Part shown: positions 48,999 through 58,208 of the stretch, piece by piece | How the letters are laid out: each line of letters begins with the position of its first letter | Position numbering within the stretch: the stretch's first letter is position 1 | Source: Hymenobacter edaphi | Lineage (GTDB): Bacteria; Bacteroidota; Bacteroidia; Cytophagales; Hymenobacteraceae | DNA length: 64,000 bases | NCBI RefSeq assembly: GCF_003258365.1 | Contig: NZ_QHKM01000001.1 | Coordinates: forward strand, 930,001-994,000 | Direction of reading: 5' to 3' | Notes under the pieces: generated by a model | What the model was told of the DNA's origin: nothing | The model's database searches: none | The model's input: only the letters and a program-made list of their open reading frames with translations | Made by a program: the position numbers and the translations under genes

Positions 48999-50180
48999 GT
49001 GCTTCGACCCGTTTGCCGTTTGCTGCCGCTGGTGCTGGCGCCGTGGGTGCTGGCCTGCAGCAACGCCACGCCCGGCGAAGAACAGCCCGATACCATGGTT
49101 GATCTGCCGACGGTGCGCAGCGGGCCCGAAATCCAGGCCAACGAGCTGAACGGCGCCATTGCCCGCCAGCCGCGCAACCCCGTGCTGTACGCCCGCCGGG
49201 CCGATTTTCGCGTGAAGGACGGCCAGCTCGATGCCGCCCTGCGCGACATCAACCAAGCCATTGAGCTGGACGACGACGCGCCCGGGGAGTTTTTCCTGAC
49301 CAAAGCCCGCGTGCTCCGGGCCCAGGGCCAGCTGCAGGCCGCCATCGACGCCACGGCCCAGGCCCAGCAGCGCGGCTACAACCCGCCCGAGCTGCACCTG
49401 CTGCTCGGCGAAACCAACCTGGCCGCCCGCCGCTACACCACCGCCCTCGACTACCTCGACCGCGTGCTGCGCGAAGATGCCGACAACGCCGCCGCGCTGT
49501 TCTACAAGGGCCTCGTGTACTCCGCGCTGCGCGACACCGTGCAGGCCCTCGACTACCTGCGCGCCAGCGCCGCCCGCGCCCCGCGCCTGCCCGAAGTGCT
49601 GCACCAGACGGCCTACCTGCTCAACGCCAACCGCCAGCCGCTGGCCGCCGCGCCCTACATCGAGAGCGGCCTGCGCGCCGACCGCAGCTACGCCGCCCTC
49701 TGGTACGACCGGGGCCGGGTGTTCGACTTCGCTGGCCAGCCCGACAGCGCCGCCCGCCAGTACGCCCGCGCCACCCGCCTCGACACCACGCTCTACCGCG
49801 CCGACTACCGCCTCGGCCTCTACCACTACAAGGGCAAGCGCTACGCCCAGGCCATCCGCCCGCTCAGCCGCGCCCGCCGCCGCAGCCAGTACCTGCCCGA
49901 CGTGGGCCTGATGCTGGCCGAGAGCTACGAGTGGGTGGGGCAGACGCAGGCGGCCTGGATTGCCTACCGGGCTTTGGTCAAGCAGTTTCCCGGCAACCGG
50001 CACTATACCTACAAAGTCTGGAAAGTGGGCCAGCGCCTGCCCGGCCGGCAGCTGGATTCGCTGAAGCTGGTGTACGGGGCGCCGCCCCTGCCGCAGCCGC
50101 GCCGCGTGCCCACCACCGTCCCGACCACCATCGAGCCGCTGGAAGTCAAGCCGCCAACCTTGATTACGCCGACCAACTAG
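48999..50180 (+). CDS. TPR lipoprotein
   Basis: A 393-residue predicted outer-membrane or periplasmic lipoprotein with signal MLRPVCRLLPLVLAPWVLAC (GTG start, Cys20). The mature region is a row of TPRs: NPVLYARRADFRVKDGQLDAALRDINQAIELD, LLLGETNLAARRYTTALDYLDRVL, AALWYDRGRVFDFAGQPDSAARQYARAT and YRLGLYHYKGKRYAQAIRPLSRA. Its C-terminus is a Pro/Thr-rich tail. The GTG at 48999 is preferred to one at 48960, because it directly begins the lipoprotein signal and the earlier one would overlap a -7 box. A scaffold function is likely, without a known partner. Confidence 0.82.
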   Translation: MLRPVCRLLPLVLAPWVLACSNATPGEEQPDTMVDLPTVRSGPEIQANELNGAIARQPRNPVLYARRADFRVKDGQLDAALRDINQAIELDDDAPGEFFLTKARVLRAQGQLQAAIDATAQAQQRGYNPPELHLLLGETNLAARRYTTALDYLDRVLREDADNAAALFYKGLVYSALRDTVQALDYLRASAARAPRLPEVLHQTAYLLNANRQPLAAAPYIESGLRADRSYAALWYDRGRVFDFAGQPDSAARQYARATRLDTTLYRADYRLGLYHYKGKRYAQAIRPLSRARRRSQYLPDVGLMLAESYEWVGQTQAAWIAYRALVKQFPGNRHYTYKVWKVGQRLPGRQLDSLKLVYGAPPLPQPRRVPTTVPTTIEPLEVKPPTLITPTN

Positions 50181-50309
50181 CGGGGCAACTTAACGCGCCC
50201 GCAGCGGCGTTATCAGTCCGGTAAAGCCCAATTCTCCGCTTCCGGCGCGGTTTCTGCGTTTGAAGCTGCTAACTTGCGGGCTACCGCAATTTTTTGCACG
50301 TTTCATCTA

Positions 50310-52271
50310 ATGATTAACATCACGCTCCCCGACGGCTCCGTGCGTCAGTTCGAAGCGGGTGTGAGCGGCTACGACGTAGCCGCCAGCATCAGCGAAGGCC
50401 TGGCCCGTAATGCCTTGGCCGTGCGCGTCAACGGCGAAGTCCGCGACCTGCACCGCCCCATCCAAGACTCCGCCAACCTGGAGATTCTCACATGGAACGA
50501 CGAGGCGGGGAAGAATACCTTCTGGCACTCCTCGGCCCACTTGCTGGCCGAGGCGCTGGAAGCCTTGTACCCGGGCATTAAGTTCGGCATCGGCCCGCCC
50601 ATCGAAAACGGTTTCTACTACGACGTGGACCTGGGCGAAGGCCGCAGCATCGGCCCCGACGACTTTGCCAAGATCGAGCAGAAAATGCTGGAGCTGGCCA
50701 AGAACAAGAGCCGCTACGAGCGCCGCGAGGTGTCGAAAGCCGACGCCGTGGCCTACTTCACCGAGAAAGGCGACCCGTACAAGCTGGACCTCTTGGAAGG
50801 CCTTGAAGACGGCAGCATCACCTTCTACGAGCAGGGCAACTTCACCGACCTCTGCCGCGGCCCGCACATTCCGGATACCTCCGGCATCAAGGCGGCCAAA
50901 CTGCTGAATGTGGCTGGCGCGTACTGGCGCGGCAACGAGAAAAACAAGCAGCTCACCCGCATCTACGCCATTACCTTCCCCAAGGACAAGGAGCTGAAGG
51001 AATACCTGCACAAGCTGGAGGAAGCGCGCAAGCGCGACCACCGCAAGCTGGGCAAGGAGCTGGAGCTGTTTGCGTTTTCGGAGCGGGTAGGAGCGGGGCT
51101 GCCCCTGTGGCTGCCCAAGGGCACCGCCCTGCGCGAGCGGCTGGAGCAGTTCATGCGCCGCGCGCAGGTAAAGGCCGGCTACCAGCCCGTCGTCACGCCG
51201 CACATCGGGGCCAAGGAGCTGTACGTCACCTCGGGCCACTACGAGAAGTACGGCGCCGACTCGTTCCAGCCCATCAAGACGCCGAACCCGGGCGAGGAGT
51301 TCTTCCTCAAGCCCATGAACTGCCCGCACCACTGCGAGATTTACAAAACCAAGCCGCGCTCTTACCGCGACCTGCCCTTGCGCCTGGCCGAGTTCGGCAC
51401 GGTGTACCGCTACGAGCAGTCGGGCGAGCTGCACGGCCTGACCCGCGTGCGCGGCTTCACGCAGGACGACGCCCACATCTTCTGCCGCCAGGACCAGGTG
51501 AAGGAGGAGTTCCTGAAGGTGATTGACCTGGTGCTGTACACCTTCAAAGCCCTGGGCTTTGAGGACTACACCGCCCAGATTTCGCTGCGCGACCCGGAAA
51601 ACAAGCAGAAGTACATCGGCACCGACGAGAACTGGGCCGCCGCCGAATCGGCTATCCAGGAGGCGGCGCTGGAGCGCGGCCTGCGCACCGTCACGGAGCT
51701 GGGCGAAGCGGCCTTCTACGGCCCCAAGCTCGACTTCATGGTGCGCGACGCCCTCGGCCGCAAGTGGCAGCTCGGCACCATCCAGGTCGACTACAACCTG
51801 CCCGAGCGGTTCGAGCTGGAGTACGTGGCCCCGGACAACTCGCGCCAGCGCCCGGTGATGCTGCACCGCGCCCCGTTCGGCTCTTTGGAGCGGTTCGTGG
51901 CCGTGCTCATCGAGCACTGCGCCGGCAACTTCCCCTTGTGGCTGGCCCCGGAGCAGTTCATCATCCTGCCGATTTCGGAGAAGTACCACGACTACGCCCA
52001 GCAGGTGCTGGCCCAGCTGCAGCAGGCCGACCTGCGCGGCAGCACGGATGAGCGCGACGAGCGAATCGGCCGCAAAATCCGCGACGCCGAGATGCAGAAG
52101 ATTCCCTACCTGCTGGTGGTGGGCGAGAAGGAAGCCGAAAACGGCATCGTCTCGGTCCGCCGCCACGGCGAAGGCGACCTGGGCTCCATGCCCATCGAGC
52201 TGTTCATCCGCAACTTCCAGGAGCAGGTCGAAGAAATGATGAGCGGCCGCGCCGTAACGGCGCATTCGTAA
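50310..52271 (+). CDS. thrS: Threonyl-tRNA synthetase
   Basis: Charges tRNA-Thr in the cytoplasm. The 653-residue protein has the complete domain order: TGS (about 1-62, [14 protein letters not shown]), the editing domain with [17 protein letters not shown] (HxxxH), and the class II core with motif 2-type [26 protein letters not shown]. The zinc site includes [11 protein letters not shown]. The C-terminal anticodon domain is present ([15 protein letters not shown]...). The ATG at 50310 is chosen over a start 12 codons upstream because TGS homology begins there. Followed by infC after a repeat-containing spacer of 360 bases, the usual thrS-infC order. Confidence 0.97.
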   Translation: MINITLPDGSVRQFEAGVSGYDVAASISEGLARNALAVRVNGEVRDLHRPIQDSANLEILTWNDEAGKNTFWHSSAHLLAEALEALYPGIKFGIGPPIENGFYYDVDLGEGRSIGPDDFAKIEQKMLELAKNKSRYERREVSKADAVAYFTEKGDPYKLDLLEGLEDGSITFYEQGNFTDLCRGPHIPDTSGIKAAKLLNVAGAYWRGNEKNKQLTRIYAITFPKDKELKEYLHKLEEARKRDHRKLGKELELFAFSERVGAGLPLWLPKGTALRERLEQFMRRAQVKAGYQPVVTPHIGAKELYVTSGHYEKYGADSFQPIKTPNPGEEFFLKPMNCPHHCEIYKTKPRSYRDLPLRLAEFGTVYRYEQSGELHGLTRVRGFTQDDAHIFCRQDQVKEEFLKVIDLVLYTFKALGFEDYTAQISLRDPENKQKYIGTDENWAAAESAIQEAALERGLRTVTELGEAAFYGPKLDFMVRDALGRKWQLGTIQVDYNLPERFELEYVAPDNSRQRPVMLHRAPFGSLERFVAVLIEHCAGNFPLWLAPEQFIILPISEKYHDYAQQVLAQLQQADLRGSTDERDERIGRKIRDAEMQKIPYLLVVGEKEAENGIVSVRRHGEGDLGSMPIELFIRNFQEQVEEMMSGRAVTAHS

Positions 52272-52286
52272 GAGCGAGGCCTCCCG

Positions 52287-52404
52287 AACGTCATTCCGAG
52301 CGAAGCCGAGGAATCTCGCGTGTTTAGTCTGCTAGTGACCTCAACGTGAAGGATGCTATCAGGAGTCAGCACGCGAGATTCCTCGACAAGCTCGGAATGA
52401 CGTT
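52287..52404. repeat. CGTCATTCCGAG long inverted repeat
   Basis: Arms at 52287-52322 and 52370-52404, about 35 bases each, nearly complementary: AACGTCATTCCGAGC ... GAGGAATCTCGCGTG on both arms. They differ by GCGAAGCCGAGG against GCTTGTCGAGG. The loop of about 47 bases is also partly self-similar. This sequence family is dispersed in many Bacteroidota genomes. It sits between thrS and infC and could act as terminator or attenuator. Confidence 0.8.
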
Positions 52405-52630
52405 CTATTTTAATCGTTCTTCTTTTCCCGACGGTTGTGGAATAGAACTAATCCCGCGCCTCAGTCGTTAAAACCCTTGCAGCCCGCCGGAAACACGGTT
52501 TTCGGCGCGCTGAATTTTGTCATTCGGGAAAATTGCCGGATATTCGCCCGCTCAAATAGTTGGCGGCGCTGATTTACAGCTGCTTCCCAGCCGTTGACCC
52601 GACCACGTTTCACCTAAACTCTGAAGTCTT
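52405..52630. other. Rest of the thrS-infC spacer
   Basis: No gene seen. It should contain the infC operon promoter, but I find no clean TAnnTTTG box. The in-frame TGA just upstream of infC (52622-52624) limits where translation can begin. Confidence 0.35.
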
Positions 52631-53263
52631 ATCAGAACCCCTAACCGCCGCCTCCCTCCGCGCCAAGTGGAGGAGCCGTTCAAAATCAATGGCAAGATTA
52701 CGGCCCGCGAAGTCCGCCTGGTAGGCGACAACGTGGAGCAGGGCATTTACCCCACCGAGCAAGCCCGCCGCATGGCGGAAGCGCAAAGCCTGGACCTCGT
52801 GGAGATTTCTCCCACGGCCGTTCCGCCGGTATGCCGCGTTATCGACTACTCGAAATTCAAGTACGAGCAGAAGAAGCGCACGCGCGAAATGAAGGCCAAG
52901 CAGACCAAGGTGGTGGTCAAAGAAATTCGTTTCGGCCCCAACACCGACGACCACGACTTCGCTTTCAAGCTCAAGCACGCCCAGGAATTCCTGCGCGAAG
53001 GTGCTAAGATCAAGGCTTATGTGCATTTCGTAGGCCGTAGCATCGTCTTCAAGGAGCGCGGCGAAATCCTGCTGCTCAAGTTTGCCCAGGCCCTCGAGGA
53101 TCTGGCCAAAGTAGAGCAGCTACCCAAGCTCGAAGGCAAGCGCATGTTCCTCTACCTCGCGCCCAAGGCCGTGGTGGTGAAGCCTGCCGGCTCGCCGGCT
53201 CCCAAGCCCGCCGCGGAAGGCAAGGCTCCCAAAGCTGCGGCTTCCAACGAAGCGGCCGAATAA
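52631..53263 (+). CDS. infC: Translation initiation factor IF-3, AUC start
   Basis: IF-3 binds the 30S subunit and checks start-codon choice. The 210-residue form reads [50 protein letters not shown], then the C-terminal domain [40 protein letters not shown] Pro/Ala/Lys tail follows. A GTG at 52667 could start it, but codons upstream ([14 protein letters not shown]) continue the usual Bacteroidota N-terminus [15 protein letters not shown], and an in-frame TGA at 52622 leaves the ATC at 52631 as the likely start. Rare AUU/AUC/AUA starts are known from infC autoregulation in E. coli. It is followed by rpmI and rplT. Confidence 0.93.
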   Translation: MRTPNRRLPPRQVEEPFKINGKITAREVRLVGDNVEQGIYPTEQARRMAEAQSLDLVEISPTAVPPVCRVIDYSKFKYEQKKRTREMKAKQTKVVVKEIRFGPNTDDHDFAFKLKHAQEFLREGAKIKAYVHFVGRSIVFKERGEILLLKFAQALEDLAKVEQLPKLEGKRMFLYLAPKAVVVKPAGSPAPKPAAEGKAPKAAASNEAAE

Positions 53264-53356
53264 GTTACTCCAGCGCGGCGTGAGCCGCTCCGTTGTTCAG
53301 GCGAGCCGGCCCTAGGCAGCCGGCCGCCGATGTTTTACCCTTCAACCTTTCTCACA

Positions 53357-53551
53357 ATGCCGAAAATGAAAACCAAGTCCGGCGCCAAAAAGCGTTTCTC
53401 GCTGACCGGCACGGGCAAAGTAAAGCGTAAGCACGCGTACAAGTCGCACATTCTGACCAAGAAGAGCACGAAGCGTAAGCGCGCCCTGACCCATGTCACC
53501 CTGGTTAGCTCTGCTGACATGAACCGGGTGAAGGACATGCTGGTCCTCTAA
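53357..53551 (+). CDS. rpmI: Ribosomal protein bL35
   Basis: A 64-residue basic protein of the large ribosomal subunit: [40 protein letters not shown], the standard L35 pattern. The ATG at 53357 is chosen because [14 protein letters not shown] is the conserved N-terminus. It is the second gene of infC-rpmI-rplT; in other bacteria L20 represses this operon through an RNA structure, but I cannot see it here. Confidence 0.97.
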   Translation: MPKMKTKSGAKKRFSLTGTGKVKRKHAYKSHILTKKSTKRKRALTHVTLVSSADMNRVKDMLVL

Positions 53552-53658
53552 GCGGCGGCCTTCGAGCTCCCGCAGTAATTTTTTTCAACCCGGCGTCCGG
53601 TTATTCGCCAAGCCCCTTCAGAATGAGGGAGGCACCGGCCGCCAAAAACAAGTAGGTT

Positions 53659-54006
53659 ATGCCAAGAAGCGTCAATAACGTGGCCTCGCGCCACCGTCGC
53701 AAAAAGGTAATGCGTCTGGCCAAAGGTTACTTCGGCCGCCGCAAGAATGTCTGGACCGTTGCCAAAAACGCGGTTGAGAAAGGTCTGCTCTATGCTTACC
53801 GCGACCGGAAAGCCAAGAAGCGCGACTTCCGTGCCCTGTGGATCCAGCGTATCAACGCCGGGGCCCGCATCCACGGCCTGTCGTACTCGCAGTTCATGGG
53901 CGGCCTGAAAAAGGCTGGTATCGACCTGAACCGTAAGGTGCTGGCCGACCTCGCCCTGAACCACCCCGAAGCCTTCAAAGGCATCGTGGAGAAAGTGAAA
54001 GCCTAA
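53659..54006 (+). CDS. rplT: Ribosomal protein bL20
   Basis: A 115-residue early 50S assembly protein: [70 protein letters not shown], then [18 protein letters not shown]. This is full-length and highly conserved. Last gene of the infC operon, with a terminator 30 bases on. Confidence 0.98.
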   Translation: MPRSVNNVASRHRRKKVMRLAKGYFGRRKNVWTVAKNAVEKGLLYAYRDRKAKKRDFRALWIQRINAGARIHGLSYSQFMGGLKKAGIDLNRKVLADLALNHPEAFKGIVEKVKA

Positions 54007-54029
54007 GCTTTCCGCCTCGCGCGACATAA

Positions 54030-54060
54030 AGAAGCCCGGCCATTTGGCCGGGCTTTTTTG
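54030..54060 (+). terminator. Terminator of the infC operon
   Basis: Stem AAGCCCGGCC/GGCCGGGCTT with a short loop and six T. Confidence 0.88.
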
Positions 54061-54101
54061 TTGTGCCCTGACGTTGCCGGGCACTACGGGGCCAGGTAGC
54101 G

Positions 54102-54542
54102 TCAGCGCGCTTTTTTCATTAGTTCGATGATGGTCTGCCGGTCGTCGGCCAACTGCTTGTAGGTTTCGGCCTTTTCCTTCCAGATGGCTAGTTCGCGCTG
54201 GCATTCCGCCAGGGCTGCTTGAAGGCCTGGGTCTTCGCGCTGAGGTTTGCCGAGCGGTTTGATGTCCGGCTCGCTGACCCCTGCCACGGACGACTCGCTG
54301 ACCGGGTAGAGGGCGCCTCTGAGTGGCTGACCCGTGCCCATCACCAACCATTCCAGATTCACCTGCGGGTATTGGGCTTTGATTTTTTCCAGGGTATCAA
54401 AGCTGGGTTTGGACATGCGCCCCCCCAGCATATTAGCCAATACGGTGCTCCGAACCCCTATAGAGGCGGCAAACGCACTTACTGACTTCGCACCGACAAT
54501 CTTGATTAGCTCTTGTAAGCGCTCAGCCGCAGAAGGTCCCAT
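54102..54542 (-). CDS. XRE/CI-like helix-turn-helix regulator
   Basis: A 146-residue predicted repressor. N-terminal HTH (about residues 5-60: AERLQELIKIVGAKSVSAFAASIG, then RSTVLANMLGGRMSKPSFDTLEKI) and the phage-repressor-like YPQVNLEWLVMGTGQPLRG. A linker and a C-terminal coiled coil (about 108-144: LQAALAECQRELAIWKEKAETYKQLADDRQTIIELMKK) follow, likely for oligomerisation. It lacks the LexA/CI peptidase domain. It is divergent from the RHS locus, with two dyads in the 294-base spacer (54543-54836), so autoregulation and control of the RHS genes are possible. Composition of the spacer is AT-rich. Confidence 0.82.
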   Translation of the reverse strand: MGPSAAERLQELIKIVGAKSVSAFAASIGVRSTVLANMLGGRMSKPSFDTLEKIKAQYPQVNLEWLVMGTGQPLRGALYPVSESSVAGVSEPDIKPLGKPQREDPGLQAALAECQRELAIWKEKAETYKQLADDRQTIIELMKKAR

Positions 54543-54567
54543 ACTTGAGAAAAAAATATTTTCAAGT
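54543..54567. promoter_or_regulatory. Operator-like dyad next to the XRE start
   Basis: ACTTGA(g)AAAA facing TTTTCAAGT around a short AT spacer. It starts one base upstream of the regulator's ATG, so a bound protein would block its translation start or transcription. Confidence 0.4.
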
Positions 54568-54579
54568 GATGAGTATTTT

Positions 54580-54598
54580 TATACACATATGATGTATA
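54580..54598. promoter_or_regulatory. Second dyad, possible operator
   Basis: TATACA and TGTATA are perfect 6-bp arms around CATATGA, itself nearly palindromic. It lies about 40 bases upstream of the XRE start. Confidence 0.35.
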
Positions 54599-54836
54599 AT
54601 TGCCTCAGCACCGAGAGTCCACACAAAAAGTACGAAAACTAATCAACAGTAGAAGCTGACTATACATCCCTGACAAGCCCCTTTTACCACCTTTTAGCAA
54701 GTTCAGCAATGGCTGCGTGGTAATTACTCACGTGGGCGGTAAAGCAATATTTTAACAGCATTTGAATTTAGTGCAACCTCAATCCAGCTGCGAATCGGCT
54801 GGAGCAGCCATCTGTGCCTGATGATTATTTCATTTG

Positions 54837-57800
54837 ATGCGATTATTTATCATTTGCATAAAGCCAACCACTAATAGTTCTCTTATGCTAACATGGATCT
54901 ACCAAACTTTTGCCAGATGCAATAAATGGCTCGGGCAACACCCTGCTGCAAGACCCCATTATCTCCCGAGCCGGCTCGGACAATGGGTTATCATGCTGAC
55001 GTTAGGCATTGTGGCACGCGCCCAGACGCCCCCGGCCACCTCCGCTGGCCTTTTGCCAGCTTCCTTTCTGCCAAAGTCGCCTACGGTTAGCACGTTGACT
55101 CGATTCGATGCCCAGCAACTGGTCAATCTGCCTACCGGGGCCGCGCAACTCGCTGTGCCGCTACTGGATGTGCGGTGTGGTAGTCTGCAGTTGCCGGTTT
55201 CGCTGAATTATTCCTACACGGGGCTGCAGGTGTATCAGCCATGGGAGCTGGTGGGGCTGGGCTGGTCGCTGCAAGCTGGTAGCTGCATTTCATTACAGGT
55301 CAGCGGCCTGCTGGATGCAGCGGCCACCAGCCCCGTCGACCGGTACAATCCGGACTCCATCGTTGCTTCGAGCCAGCGCTATTTGCGCCGCGCCACCGCC
55401 CGCGACGTGGACACCGGTCCGGATCTGTATTCCTATGCCGTGCCGGGCGGGCTTTCCGGGCGCTTTCGCCTGCTCGACACAACGGTAGTGCTGGTTCCCC
55501 GCCAGCCGGTGCATATCCGGATGCTGCGCTCGGTGGGCGGCGGGTTTCAGGTAACCACCGAAGACGGGGTTCGGTACCAGTTTCAGGCCCCGGAAACCAC
55601 GCACAGCGGCAGCGAATTTGGGCTGGGCAATTTCACCTCGTCCTGGCAGCTGACGCGCGTCATCTCCGCCGGCAATGCCGATACCATCCGGCTCTACTAT
55701 TCGCAGGGCAACCACCTGCCCACCCCCCGGCGTTGCGCCACCACCACGGGGCGGTATTCGGAAAGTTACTTCGGCACCAACGAGCCGGGTATGAACGCCT
55801 GCAATAATCTGCTCACGTACCAGTTTACCAACCAAACGGCCCGCACCACGCTGCTGTCACCGCAGTTCCTGGACTCCATTGTTGTGCGCGGGGCCCGGGT
55901 GCTGTTGCAGCGCGACGCGGCGAAGGTGGTGCAGCACGTGCGGTTGGTGGCCACGGGCGGCCGGCGGCGCGAGGTGAAGCGCTTTGCCTTGTTTCAATCA
56001 TATTTCGAGGGCCGCAGCTCCTTTGACCGACGCCTGCGGCTGGACTCTCTGCGGGAAAGTGCCGGTTCGGTCAAGTTGCCCTGCTACCGGTTTCGCTACC
56101 TCAACGCGCGCATGCCTTCGCGCTGGAGCGCGGCGCAGGATTACTGGGGGTATTACAACGGCGCGGAAACCAACGGCGGTGATGCTGAAAATCCGGTCAA
56201 CGGCCCGGCGTTGCTGGCCGACCCCAAGCTGGGCAGCCTGATGCCCGACCGCGAGGCGCATTTCGAGTTGGCCGTAAGCGGCGCGCTGGAAGAAGTGACA
56301 TACCCCACCGGCGGGCGCACGCGGTGGGACTACGAGAGCGGCCGCATCGGCCCAACTGGCGCAACAGCGCCTACCACGCGCCGCGACACGCTTGGCCTGC
56401 AGGTGAGGGTGCAGTACGACCCAGACAATCGACACGCTGCGCCCACCGGGCCCAAGCTGGTGACCTACTCGGCGCTGCTGCCTTTTCAACTCCTGGAAGA
56501 GGGCACGGTGGTGCTGAACGCAAGCTGCGCCCCGCTGGACGGCAACCCCACGCACAAAAGCTTCTACCGCGAATTCAACCTCTGGCGCCTCGGGCCGGGC
56601 GGGGCCCGCACGTACGTAACGACTGCCCCGGATCCGGCCTACACCGTGGGCTATGGCCAGACGTTCCAGCGGTTCCGCTTTGACCTAGAGCCCGGGCAAT
56701 ACGAAGTGCAGTTGTACGCGGAAGCCAACGAGGATATTGAGGTGGGACTGCGTATTCCGCACACCGTGTCGTTGGCGGGCACGGCGGTGGAGGGCGAGCC
56801 GGGCGCCGGGGTGCGCGTGCGCCGCACCCGGACGTGGACCTCGGGCGCTGCACCGTTGGTAAAGTACTACGACTACCTGGTGCCCGACTCGGTCCGGCCG
56901 TATAGCTCGGGCGTGCAGATCAGCCGGACCCGGGGATTCACCTCCAATACCTTTCAAGAGTGGTGGGGCGACGCCATCAACACGGGCTGCGGCCATTGCA
57001 ACCAAATACATACGTCCTCCGACGTGTCGCAACTGGGCGATGAATTCAGCCGCTACCCCTTTTACTACAGCTGCGTGACGGTGCGCGACAGCGTACGCAA
57101 CGGCGCCACGGTGAGCTACTTTGGGCATTTCAGTTCCCAGTTCAACGACGTGCTGCAAGTCAAGCAGCAGGTGTTTCGGGAGCACCCGCAACATGCCGGG
57201 CAGTTGCAACTTGCCCAGCAGGAGGAAACCACGTACGGCACCGACAGCCTATCCTCCTTTCCCTTGTTGCGGGCCCGGCAGTCCCTGGTTTACCACGGCG
57301 GCGTGTGGTGCGTGGTGGCTAATACGTACGAAGGCGAACAAGGACTGCTGAACGTGGCGCTGACGCGGCCGCGCTACACGCGCCTGGTGCGCTACGATGA
57401 GCTTGGCAGCCGTTTCATCACCGAAACCCACCAGTCCTATCAGCAGCAGCAGGTGGTACGCACCAGCACCCGTACCAGTGCCGGCTGGACTGTGCAACGC
57501 TACAAGCGCCTGCACGAGTACGCCGCCACGCCGGCCGTCAACGCCCTGCGCGCCAGCTACTTTGATCCGGTAGTGGAAACCCAGACCTGGCGGCGCACCA
57601 GCGTCGGCGACTCAATGCTGATCGGAGGGCAACTGATGTTCTTCGACCCGGTACGACGTGCGCCGGCGGGGGCATGGTCGTTGCGGCTGGATCGGCCTGC
57701 CGCCCGGCCCAACGCTGAAGCAACGCGAAACGGCTATTTCACCAGCTTCAAAAGCGACTCGCGCTACCGCCCCGACGATAGTGTGCGCTACGACCCGGCC

Positions 57801-58196
57801 ACCGGGCTGCTCCAGCAACGCCAGCAGCCCAAGGCCGCGCCCATGGCCTACGTGTGGGGGTATGACCGCACCCAGGTAGTAGCGCAAGTGGAAAATGCTA
57901 CATCGGCTGCGGTGCGCGCGGTGCTTTCGCCTGCCACCATGGCCCGGCTGCTTAGCGCCAACCCGGGCACCGATGCCGAAGTGCGCCAACTGCTGGCGCC
58001 GCTGCGCAGTCAACTGCCGCAGGCCCGGGTCACGACTTACACCTATGCTCCACTGGTGGGCCTGACCTCGCAAACCGATCCAAGCGGGCGCACCAGCTAC
58101 TACGAATACGACGAATTGGGTCGCTTGCTGCGCATACGCGATGAGCAGGGACGCATTTTGAGCGAGCAGCAGTATCACTACGTCCGTCAACACTAA
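54837..58196 (+). CDS. RHS-related surface protein, first gene of the pair
   Basis: A protein of up to 1119 residues, first of a two-gene RHS locus. A long N-terminus is followed by a hydrophobic stretch and AQTPP (about residue 63), so the real signal peptide may begin at an internal ATG; the start is uncertain. The body is beta-rich, with NLPTGAAQLAVPLLDVRCGSLQLPVSLNYSYTGLQV, a typical start for Bacteroidota RHS relatives, and EVTYPTGGRTRWDYE. It ends with PLVGLTSQTDPSGRTSYYEYDELGRLLRIRDEQGRILSEQQYHY, the standard ending of these proteins. No toxin domain is seen. It is probably exported and lies 12 bases before the second gene. Confidence 0.8.
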   Translation: MRLFIICIKPTTNSSLMLTWIYQTFARCNKWLGQHPAARPHYLPSRLGQWVIMLTLGIVARAQTPPATSAGLLPASFLPKSPTVSTLTRFDAQQLVNLPTGAAQLAVPLLDVRCGSLQLPVSLNYSYTGLQVYQPWELVGLGWSLQAGSCISLQVSGLLDAAATSPVDRYNPDSIVASSQRYLRRATARDVDTGPDLYSYAVPGGLSGRFRLLDTTVVLVPRQPVHIRMLRSVGGGFQVTTEDGVRYQFQAPETTHSGSEFGLGNFTSSWQLTRVISAGNADTIRLYYSQGNHLPTPRRCATTTGRYSESYFGTNEPGMNACNNLLTYQFTNQTARTTLLSPQFLDSIVVRGARVLLQRDAAKVVQHVRLVATGGRRREVKRFALFQSYFEGRSSFDRRLRLDSLRESAGSVKLPCYRFRYLNARMPSRWSAAQDYWGYYNGAETNGGDAENPVNGPALLADPKLGSLMPDREAHFELAVSGALEEVTYPTGGRTRWDYESGRIGPTGATAPTTRRDTLGLQVRVQYDPDNRHAAPTGPKLVTYSALLPFQLLEEGTVVLNASCAPLDGNPTHKSFYREFNLWRLGPGGARTYVTTAPDPAYTVGYGQTFQRFRFDLEPGQYEVQLYAEANEDIEVGLRIPHTVSLAGTAVEGEPGAGVRVRRTRTWTSGAAPLVKYYDYLVPDSVRPYSSGVQISRTRGFTSNTFQEWWGDAINTGCGHCNQIHTSSDVSQLGDEFSRYPFYYSCVTVRDSVRNGATVSYFGHFSSQFNDVLQVKQQVFREHPQHAGQLQLAQQEETTYGTDSLSSFPLLRARQSLVYHGGVWCVVANTYEGEQGLLNVALTRPRYTRLVRYDELGSRFITETHQSYQQQQVVRTSTRTSAGWTVQRYKRLHEYAATPAVNALRASYFDPVVETQTWRRTSVGDSMLIGGQLMFFDPVRRAPAGAWSLRLDRPAARPNAEATRNGYFTSFKSDSRYRPDDSVRYDPATGLLQQRQQPKAAPMAYVWGYDRTQVVAQVENATSAAVRAVLSPATMARLLSANPGTDAEVRQLLAPLRSQLPQARVTTYTYAPLVGLTSQTDPSGRTSYYEYDELGRLLRIRDEQGRILSEQQYHYVRQH

Positions 58197-58208
58197 TCCC
58201 TTTTCATA

